DNA of 30,757 nucleotides, from NCBI GenBank assembly GCA_040758525.1, contig JBFLVQ010000034.1, positions 1 to 30,757 of the forward strand, in the 5' to 3' direction. Positions 24,524-30,757 of this stretch are shown piece by piece. A model generated the notes under the pieces. It searched no databases, was not told where the DNA came from, and saw only the letters and a program-made list of their open reading frames with translations. The translations under genes were made by a program, and so were the position numbers. The stretch comes from JBFLVQ01 sp040758525 (lineage in GTDB: Bacteria; Acidobacteriota; Blastocatellia; Chloracidobacteriales; JADJPF01). The first letter of the stretch is position 1. The number at the start of each line of letters is the position of its first letter.

Positions 24524-25867
24524 ATGCTTGAGTCAGTAGAGGGAACGACAGATCAACATGCGCAGATCTATTATAGTCTGCTGGGTCGCATATTAGCGCG
24601 TAAAGCATCGCTAGGTGTTATAGGTCTTGGTTATGTCGGTCTGCCCGAAGCAGCAGAGTTTGCCCGTGCAGGCTTCTCTGTGATCGGATTCGATATTGAT
24701 GCTAGACGTATTGAACAACTTAACCAGGGCACCTCTTACATACAGGATATCAGCGATGATCAGATCAAGCCATTACTGCTAGAAAAAAGACTGCAAGCTA
24801 CTACTGATTTTGCACGTATTAGCGAACTGGATACAATAAATATCTGTGTGCCTACACCACTACGCAAGAGTAAAGATCCAGATCTATCTTATATCATAGC
24901 GGCAGTCGATCAGATCAAAAAATATCTACGACGTGGTCAACTGGTGATCCTGGAAAGCACCACCTATCCTGGTACCACTGAGGAGATCTTATTGCCAATC
25001 TTTTCTGAAAAAGGTTTTAAAGTTGGTGAAGATTTCTTTCTTGCCTTCTCACCTGAACGTATAGATCCAGGTAATTCAACTTACAACACACATAACATTC
25101 CTAAGGTAGTAGGTGGTGTGACACCACGTTGCACAGAATTAGCAGCTTCACTCTACCGTCAGGCAGTAGAGAGGGTTGAAACCGTCTCTTCACCTGCAGT
25201 TGCTGAGATGGTGAAGTTACTTGAGAACACTTTTCGTAGTGTAAATATCGGATTAGTGAACGAGATTGCATTGATGTGTCACAAGCTGGGACTGAATGTA
25301 TGGGAGGTGATCCAGGTAGCCGCTACTAAGCCTTTTGGTTTTATGCCCTTCTATCCTGGTCCTGGAGTGGGTGGCCATTGTATTCCCCTTGACCCATTCT
25401 ATCTCTCCTGGAAAGCACGTATGCATGGGTTCGAGCCACGCTTTATCGACTTAGCCGGCCAGATTAATGCTCAGATGCCTGTCTTTGTAGTAAGCCTTAT
25501 TGCCAATGGATTGAATGATCATCAAAAATGTCTACGCAATGCTCGTGTACATATATTAGGGGTAGCCTACAAACGTGATATAGGCGATGTGCGTGAATCA
25601 CCAGCATTGGAGGTTATGCGCCTACTTATTAACAAAGGGACCATAGTCTCTTATTCCGATCCTTATGTGCCAACATTACAGATAGGTGAAGTAACACTAC
25701 GCTCGATCGAACCAACTGCGGACCTGCTACGTCGAAGTGATTGTGTAGCTGTTATTACTGATCATAGCGCATTCAACTACTCAAATATTGCCACATACGC
25801 TCCGTTAATCATTGATACACGTAATGCTATGGGCAATATTGATTCAACTAAGATTATACGATTATGA
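24524..25867 (+). CDS. UDP-N-acetylhexosamine-type nucleotide sugar dehydrogenase
   Basis: The 447-aa protein is an NAD-dependent UDP-sugar 6-dehydrogenase. The NAD fold GVIGLGYVGL is at 31-40. ESTTYPGTTEE lies around 144-154, and KLLENTFRSVNIGLVNE starts at 231. The catalytic C286 is in GVGGHCIPLDPFYLSWKAR. The last motif is typical of the WbpA/UDP-GlcNAc or UDP-ManNAc dehydrogenase branch rather than of UDP-glucose dehydrogenase. With glmS directly upstream, the likely product is a UDP-hexosaminuronic acid for the polymer. The exact epimer cannot be told from sequence. Its stop overlaps the glycosyltransferase start (ATGA). Confidence 0.9.
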   Translation: MLESVEGTTDQHAQIYYSLLGRILARKASLGVIGLGYVGLPEAAEFARAGFSVIGFDIDARRIEQLNQGTSYIQDISDDQIKPLLLEKRLQATTDFARISELDTINICVPTPLRKSKDPDLSYIIAAVDQIKKYLRRGQLVILESTTYPGTTEEILLPIFSEKGFKVGEDFFLAFSPERIDPGNSTYNTHNIPKVVGGVTPRCTELAASLYRQAVERVETVSSPAVAEMVKLLENTFRSVNIGLVNEIALMCHKLGLNVWEVIQVAATKPFGFMPFYPGPGVGGHCIPLDPFYLSWKARMHGFEPRFIDLAGQINAQMPVFVVSLIANGLNDHQKCLRNARVHILGVAYKRDIGDVRESPALEVMRLLINKGTIVSYSDPYVPTLQIGEVTLRSIEPTADLLRRSDCVAVITDHSAFNYSNIATYAPLIIDTRNAMGNIDSTKIIRL

Positions 25868-26943
25868 ACTGGTATTTGGTGGCGAAAATAGTCTTTTGGA
25901 GTGCAGCGTTGGTGGTAGTCTACACCTATGTTGCTTATCCACTACTTATTATGATATTGGCAGGGTGGTTGCCACATCGCTACCAACGTAAACCAATAAC
26001 ACCGACGATCTCAATTGTAATTGCAGCATATAATGCTGCAAACGAGATTACCGACAAGCTGGCAAGTTGCTTTACACTCGACTATCCCGCCTCACTGATT
26101 GAAGTGATTGTAGTTTCAGATGGTTCAACAGATGAAACTGAGACGATCGTCAAGAGACTACTTTTACATTATCCTAATCTTACACTTATCTGTTTGCGCA
26201 TACACAATGGTAAAGCGACAGCACTCAATGTTGGTATAGCAACTGCAAAGGGTGAGATTGTCATCTTCACCGATGCACGACAGCGTCTAGCAGTTGATGC
26301 CGCACGTAATCTGGTTGCCAATTTTGCCGATCCCAATGTAGGTGCAGTGAGTGGTGAATTGATCTTTATTGATGAGCGACAACGACCACAAATGGGAGGC
26401 GTAGACCTCTATTGGCGTTATGAGAGATGGCTACGTCAGATGGAAGCCCAGATACACTCTAGTTGTGGTGCTACGGGCGCACTCTATGCAGTACGACGCA
26501 ATCTACTCGCGCCGATACCGGATGGACTGGTGTTGGATGATCTGCTAATACCAATGCGGGTAGTGCTGGCTGGTTATCGTATAGTCTTTGACACTAGTGC
26601 ACATGCTTATGATTATCTAGCAGCTAATGCAGAAGCAGAGTTTGTGCGTAAAGTGCGTACACTCTATGGAAATTATCAACTACTGGTAGTTGAGCCGCGG
26701 CTATGGAAACCCTGGACCAATCCTATCTTCTGGCAATTTTTTTCACATAAGATCTGTCGTTTGTTGGTACCATTCTGTCTATTACTGTTATTTACTACAA
26801 ATCTTGTTTTGACCAGTGGAGTATATCTGGTCTTACTTGTTCTGCAAATAGGTTGGTATCTGTTGGCGTTAATTGGTCACTTATTACGTAAAGAGAATAA
26901 TACCAATACCAGAAACTATCTTAACTCTGTGGAGAAAGCATAA
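25864..26943 (+). CDS. Membrane family 2 glycosyltransferase
   Basis: The 359-aa protein has an N-terminal transmembrane helix (~4-33), a GT-A domain and C-terminal membrane helices (~285-335). ISIVIAAYNAANEI is at 49-62 and VIVVSDGSTDE at 81-91. FTDARQRL (135-142) supplies the metal-binding Asp-x-Asp position as DAR, a variant common in this subgroup. GATGALYAVRR and LVLDDLLIPMRVVLAGYRI provide the acceptor-side acidic motif. It is likely a processive or chain-extending transferase at the inner membrane. The sugar is unknown. Its stop TAA shares a base with the next ATG. Confidence 0.88.
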   Translation: MNWYLVAKIVFWSAALVVVYTYVAYPLLIMILAGWLPHRYQRKPITPTISIVIAAYNAANEITDKLASCFTLDYPASLIEVIVVSDGSTDETETIVKRLLLHYPNLTLICLRIHNGKATALNVGIATAKGEIVIFTDARQRLAVDAARNLVANFADPNVGAVSGELIFIDERQRPQMGGVDLYWRYERWLRQMEAQIHSSCGATGALYAVRRNLLAPIPDGLVLDDLLIPMRVVLAGYRIVFDTSAHAYDYLAANAEAEFVRKVRTLYGNYQLLVVEPRLWKPWTNPIFWQFFSHKICRLLVPFCLLLLFTTNLVLTSGVYLVLLVLQIGWYLLALIGHLLRKENNTNTRNYLNSVEKA

Positions 26944-28094
26944 TGGTAAAGCCGCAGAGAGCCAAAGAGAGGTTGCAGATAAGCACCATTGAGAGGGAGG
27001 CAGACTTTGCCGTATTGCGTGAGCCGTGGAATAGTCTACTAAAACGCTCAACCGCCGATACAATATTTCTTACCTGGGAATGGCTCTATACCTGGTGGCA
27101 ACACTTCGGAGCAGGCCGACAATTGTCAATAATGTTAGTGCGATATGGTGATGAGATAGTAGGAATTGCTCCATTCTGCTATCAGACAATACGTATACGA
27201 GGAATACTACCATTGCGTAGTCTACAATGGTTGGGAACTGGTGCAGTTGGATCAGACTACTTGAGTCTAATTGCCACGCCGGAGTATGAAAAGGAAGTCT
27301 GTGATCTAGTATGTTATCAATTAACGCGCTGTGCCGATCAATGGGATCTATTACGGCTCACCGATCTATTGGATAATAGCCGGATTTATCAACGATTATG
27401 TGAACTATTGGGGCAGAACAGAGAATTGGAATGGCAACCAGGTCGCGAGTACATATGTCCTTATATTCAACTTGCTGATCATTGCTGGGATTCTTATCAA
27501 GCAATGCTAAGCGCCAATATGCGCTATAACCTGCGTAGGTGTACTAAACAGGTGTTTCAGTATCTAGGTGGGGAACTAGTAAGTTGTCAATGGTTGCAAG
27601 ATGTCAAGCCACGGCTAGATCAAATATTCGAACTGCATCAGCGGCGATGGAGTTTGCAAGGTGGCTCAGATGGATTTACCGGCCAACATATACAAGCTTT
27701 CCACCACACAGTAGCAGAAAGGTTATTTCAATGTGGTTGGTTACGCCTATATCTGCTTGAAATAGATCATCGTACCGTAGCTGGTATCTATGGTTTTGAA
27801 TATGGAGGTGTCTTCTCCTTTTATCAATCTGGCTTTGATCCTGAGCTTAATCGTTATAGCGTAGGTACAGTATTGCTTGGTCAGACAATCAAGCAAGCGT
27901 TAGCGAATAGATTGATGATGTATGACTTTCTACATGGCGCAGAAGAATATAAGTTCCGTTGGACACAGACAGTACGACATACACATTCGCTGCTTGTCTA
28001 TCCACGTCAACGTCTCAGACCTAAGCTCTACTGCTGGTTGCGTAAGTTGAAAGCTAGACTCATCAACTTAGACAATAAGGAGAATAAAGAGTAG
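26943..28094 (+). CDS. FemAB/GNAT-like acyltransferase of the polysaccharide locus
   Basis: The 383-aa protein matches the BioF2-like (Acetyltransf_6) GNAT group, FemAB-related. The N-terminal half has FLTWEWLYTWWQHFGAG and a conserved APFCYQ region. The C-terminal half has ANMRYNLRRCTKQ, LHQRRWSLQG, IDHRTVAGIYGFEYGGVFSF, and GAEEYKFRW, a frequent family mark. In exopolysaccharide loci such proteins are thought to add acyl or aminoacyl groups to amino sugars. That fits the neighbouring deacetylase, which would expose amines. The substrate is not known. It overlaps both neighbours by one base. Confidence 0.82.
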   Translation: MVKPQRAKERLQISTIEREADFAVLREPWNSLLKRSTADTIFLTWEWLYTWWQHFGAGRQLSIMLVRYGDEIVGIAPFCYQTIRIRGILPLRSLQWLGTGAVGSDYLSLIATPEYEKEVCDLVCYQLTRCADQWDLLRLTDLLDNSRIYQRLCELLGQNRELEWQPGREYICPYIQLADHCWDSYQAMLSANMRYNLRRCTKQVFQYLGGELVSCQWLQDVKPRLDQIFELHQRRWSLQGGSDGFTGQHIQAFHHTVAERLFQCGWLRLYLLEIDHRTVAGIYGFEYGGVFSFYQSGFDPELNRYSVGTVLLGQTIKQALANRLMMYDFLHGAEEYKFRWTQTVRHTHSLLVYPRQRLRPKLYCWLRKLKARLINLDNKENKE

Positions 28095-29224
28095 TGCATT
28101 GGATCAGTAGCCGTTACAAAACCAAGCTAAGATATATAATGAAAGCTGCTGCTTCTTATGCCGCTTATGGCAGTGGTATGATCGATCAGTTGGTTGCGCA
28201 ACGGACCGGTATAGCTGGTCGCGGTCGTGTAATAATTTTGGGATATCACCGCGTGGTACAAGATTTTGCTATTAGCAGTAAACTAGCTATTCCTTCATTG
28301 CTCATCTCCGTAGAGACCTTAAGCAAGCAATTGGATCTAATAAGAAAAAAATTTGAATGCCTATCGCTTGATGATGCCCTTGAGGTACTAAGCGGACGCC
28401 GAACATTGTTACGAGATGGTGTAGTGCTGACATTTGACGATGGCTATCGTGATTTTTATGAGAATGCATTCCCATTGCTGTGTAGTTATGGACTGGCTGC
28501 CACAATCTTTGTGCCGACTATGCTAATAGGGCACGACCAACCATTGATACATGATCAACTCTACTATCTAGTATGCGAGATGGCGCGTCAGGGGCATTCG
28601 TTGACAGGATTATTGTGTGAACTGGATCTGAAATACTTACTACCAAGAGTTGTAGACACTCTCTCAAGGAATGTAGAGGGTTGTTTTGCCACCATGCGTA
28701 TCCTCTTTGAATTGCCTAGTGTGGAAGTAAGTAGACTGATCGATGCTATGAAAGCAGAACTCAATCTCTCCAATGCACAATTTCCTATCGAGTTCCAGTT
28801 ACTCAACTGGTCTATGTTGTACGAAATGGCTGGCACAGGTATTACCATAGGAGCACATACCTGTAACCATACGCTACTCACTTGCGAGCCACTCGATAAA
28901 GCGGCTGCTGAGATATTGGATTCCAAGCGACAGTTGGAAGAAGCTCTGGGATTACCTGCCGACCATTTCGCTTACCCTGATGGGCGCTATGACACAGCAG
29001 TGGCAGAAATAGTGCGCGCTGCTGGTTTTCGCAGTGCCTGTACGATAGAGGATCGACCAAATGCGCTAGGTGAGGATCTATATAGACTCAAGCGTAAGCT
29101 ACTTTGGGAACGGACCTGTTTAGGTATCTTGGGCGGCTATTCTGAGATTGTTGCAGAATGCCAATTACGCGGACTGTTTGCTAATCCCGCTTACCGGCGG
29201 CAGACAAGAGCGAGTGTAGCTTAA
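28094..29224 (+). CDS. Polysaccharide deacetylase (NodB-type)
   Basis: GTG at 28094 shares its G with the upstream stop. ATG at 28139 is the alternative start and would trim 15 residues. The 376-aa protein has ILGYHRV (48-54) and LTFDDGY with D115/D116 (112-118). The metal-binding H255-x3-H259 is in GAHTCNH, and FAYPDGRYD is at 292-300. These are the motifs of carbohydrate esterase family 4, which removes N-acetyl groups. A ~120-residue insertion separates the TFDDGY and HTCNH motifs. It probably modifies the HexNAc polymer or a lipid-linked intermediate. There is no clear signal peptide, so location is uncertain. Confidence 0.87.
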   Translation: MHWISSRYKTKLRYIMKAAASYAAYGSGMIDQLVAQRTGIAGRGRVIILGYHRVVQDFAISSKLAIPSLLISVETLSKQLDLIRKKFECLSLDDALEVLSGRRTLLRDGVVLTFDDGYRDFYENAFPLLCSYGLAATIFVPTMLIGHDQPLIHDQLYYLVCEMARQGHSLTGLLCELDLKYLLPRVVDTLSRNVEGCFATMRILFELPSVEVSRLIDAMKAELNLSNAQFPIEFQLLNWSMLYEMAGTGITIGAHTCNHTLLTCEPLDKAAAEILDSKRQLEEALGLPADHFAYPDGRYDTAVAEIVRAAGFRSACTIEDRPNALGEDLYRLKRKLLWERTCLGILGGYSEIVAECQLRGLFANPAYRRQTRASVA

Positions 29225-29225
29225 T

Positions 29226-30518
29226 ATGAACAATTCATTGACTATTCCTTACAATAAGGTAGATCGTGTTGAGATGCCACGGGAACGATTAGGAATAGCC
29301 TTCCCATCTCTTTTGCTATTTCTGATCTTGCTTTGCACAGCAATACAGAATGCAATACCTACAATTGGGGAAGTGGGACCGGCACAATTGATTGCTATCG
29401 TAGCACTGACAGCAGCGATACTAGGCAAGTTGGTGCGTGGAGAGTCGTTGGTATTGACTGGGCAGACCTATCTTCTAGGTCTATTTATTGGGCTGGCCGC
29501 GCTTACCGTACCAGCTGCACTCTGGCCAGGCCAGGCTTTCAGCACTCTGCTTGATGCTCTCAAAATAGCAGCAATCTTTCTTTTGATCAGTAACGTAGTC
29601 ACAGATCTACGACGTTTGAGCATAGTGGTGTGGACAATCTGTTTGAGCGGATTAATACCAGCATTGGGCACAATCAAGAACTATCTAATGGGTGTAGGGT
29701 TGGTGGATGGTTTTCGTGCTGCTTGGGTGGGTGTTTATGCCAATCCAAATGATCTCGCCTATACATTGGCGATGTTTATGCCACTAGCATTAGCACTAGC
29801 TAGTTCGACACGGCGCTGGTCAGCACGCTTGCTTGCTCTTAGTTGTATGGGTCTCTATACATTGGCAATCTTTCTCAGTTTCTCACGTATGGGATTTCTC
29901 TGCTTGCTCTTTATTTTGATAATGACGCTACTACGTAGCCAGCAGCGTGTACGCAACTTTTTACTACTTTTACTGCTTGCGTTCTGCTGTTTACCAATAC
30001 TACCAATCAGTTATTGGCAGCGTACAGAAACGATTACTGAATATGATAGAGATCACTCCTCGCTTGGTCGTCTACAGGCTTGGAAGGCTGGTTTGGAGAT
30101 GTTTCAAGAGCATCCATTACTGGGGGTAGGAGCAGGCTGCTATATCCTAGGGTGGTCTGAATCTACCACACTAGAAACAATCTATCGGCCACGTAGTGCA
30201 CACAATACTTTCTTTCAAGCGCTTGCCGAATTGGGACTATTTGGTTTTCTCGCTTTCTCTGCATTTCTATTGGTGAGTTGGCGACTACTATGGCGACTCA
30301 AGCGTGAACTATTCGAACAACAATGTCTCTTGTCTAAAGAGATCTTTACAGCGCGTTATCGACGACTGTTAGCAATTGTGATCGGATTGGATATGGGGTT
30401 TGGTGTCTTTGTGCTTAGCAGTCTCACCGGTGGACTGCTCTTTAGTTGGTTCCCTTACATATTTAGTGCTTTAGCAATTGCCGCGCACACCAGCTATCAA
30501 CGTGCAAAATTAACCTAG
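29226..30518 (+). CDS. O-antigen ligase/Wzy-like polymerase
   Basis: This 430-aa polytopic membrane protein has about ten or eleven hydrophobic helices. The family region of PF04932 (Wzy_C) is visible around residues ~155-335. It includes GVYANPNDLAYTLAMFMPLA, then LAIFLSFSRMGFLCLL, and the periplasmic loop LEMFQEHPLLGVGAGCYIL with RSAHNTFFQALAELGLFGFL. It would polymerise the repeat unit on the outer face of the inner membrane or transfer the chain. Polymerase and ligase cannot be told apart by sequence. It starts one base after the deacetylase stop and is the last plus-strand gene in the window. Confidence 0.85.
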   Translation: MNNSLTIPYNKVDRVEMPRERLGIAFPSLLLFLILLCTAIQNAIPTIGEVGPAQLIAIVALTAAILGKLVRGESLVLTGQTYLLGLFIGLAALTVPAALWPGQAFSTLLDALKIAAIFLLISNVVTDLRRLSIVVWTICLSGLIPALGTIKNYLMGVGLVDGFRAAWVGVYANPNDLAYTLAMFMPLALALASSTRRWSARLLALSCMGLYTLAIFLSFSRMGFLCLLFILIMTLLRSQQRVRNFLLLLLLAFCCLPILPISYWQRTETITEYDRDHSSLGRLQAWKAGLEMFQEHPLLGVGAGCYILGWSESTTLETIYRPRSAHNTFFQALAELGLFGFLAFSAFLLVSWRLLWRLKRELFEQQCLLSKEIFTARYRRLLAIVIGLDMGFGVFVLSSLTGGLLFSWFPYIFSALAIAAHTSYQRAKLT

Positions 30519-30522
30519 AGAT

Positions 30523-30757
30523 TTAAGGTTTGCTTCTCTCTTTAACCTCTTCCGAAGTCAATCCATAAATAGGAGGGGTGGCAATATCAAGCAGCCCAAG
30601 ATATAAATATATTTGACCGCGATGATGAATTTCATGCTCAATCATAGCTCTTAGCCATTTCCACAGTGTAATAGGACTGCCTGCAGGGGTAATACATTTC
30701 TTTTGTAGGTCTTCATTATTTAAGCTGCGAAATATCTCGATAGACTCTTTATGCAGC
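30523..30757 (-). CDS. DinB-family protein (C-terminal part; 5' end beyond the window)
   Basis: The minus frame is open to the right edge and ends at TAA (30525-30523). The visible 77 residues include a DinB-like metal-site helix, MIEHEIHHRGQIYLYLGLL, and the family ending ATPPIYGLTSEEV. DinB/YfiT-like proteins are four-helix-bundle metal proteins, some acting as thiol-dependent transferases. The stop lies only four bases from the convergent Wzy-like gene, with no strong terminator between. Confidence 0.85.
   Translation of the reverse strand, partial: LHKESIEIFRSLNNEDLQKKCITPAGSPITLWKWLRAMIEHEIHHRGQIYLYLGLLDIATPPIYGLTSEEVKERSKP

Noticed and set aside
30512..30530. Terminator between the Wzy-like gene and the convergent DinB gene
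   Set aside because: AACCT/AGGTT gives only a five-base stem with a nine-base loop and no T-tract follows.

Overview
The window looks like the chromosome of a Gram-negative bacterium. It encodes outer-membrane export and beta-barrel proteins and a lipoprotein, and overall GC is in the mid-40s percent. The mix of Uma2 nucleases, an effector-associated-type N-terminal domain, REP-like hairpin clusters and a PEP-CTERM/XrtA-style exopolysaccharide locus would fit Acidobacteriota or a similar environmental phylum. That placement is a weak inference; no rRNA or tRNA is present to test it.

Block 1 (1-13255, all minus strand) is a class 1 DISARM anti-phage island, read right to left: drmD, drmMI, three small cargo genes (an 83-aa unknown, a Uma2-family nuclease and a 49-aa DUF2281-like protein), a 430-bp intergenic stretch full of palindromes, then drmA, which runs off the left edge. 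drmB and drmC would be expected to the left. The outstanding feature is that drmD is not a plain SNF2 helicase. Its first ~458 residues carry an effector-associated-like domain plus a complete Ser/Thr protein kinase. The DNA for this extension is clearly AT-richer than the helicase, and the shift coincides with an internal Met that looks like the original DrmD start. This is a candidate kinase-regulated, signalling-coupled DISARM variant.

Block 2 (13256-15531) is a scar-like boundary. It has two diverged copies of a short sequence, a ~1-kb GC-rich insert carrying a CHRD-domain lipoprotein, and a fragment resembling the N-terminus of an IS66-type transposase. It then leads into the promoter of the next block.

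Block 3 (15532-30518, all plus strand) is a tightly packed exopolysaccharide operon of twelve genes. A near-canonical sigma-54 -24/-12 promoter sits ~100 bp upstream of the first gene. Gene order: Wza-type export protein, outer-membrane beta-barrel, Wzz-type chain-length protein, ExeA-like ATPase, CpsD-type tyrosine autokinase, initiating phosphosugar transferase, glmS, UDP-HexNAc-type dehydrogenase, family 2 glycosyltransferase, FemAB/GNAT-like acyltransferase, polysaccharide deacetylase and Wzy/O-antigen-ligase-like membrane protein. Together these supply amino sugar (GlmS), oxidise it, start and extend a lipid-linked chain, modify it, polymerise it and export it. No exosortase lies inside the window.

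The right edge holds the 3' part of a convergent DinB-family gene (minus strand).
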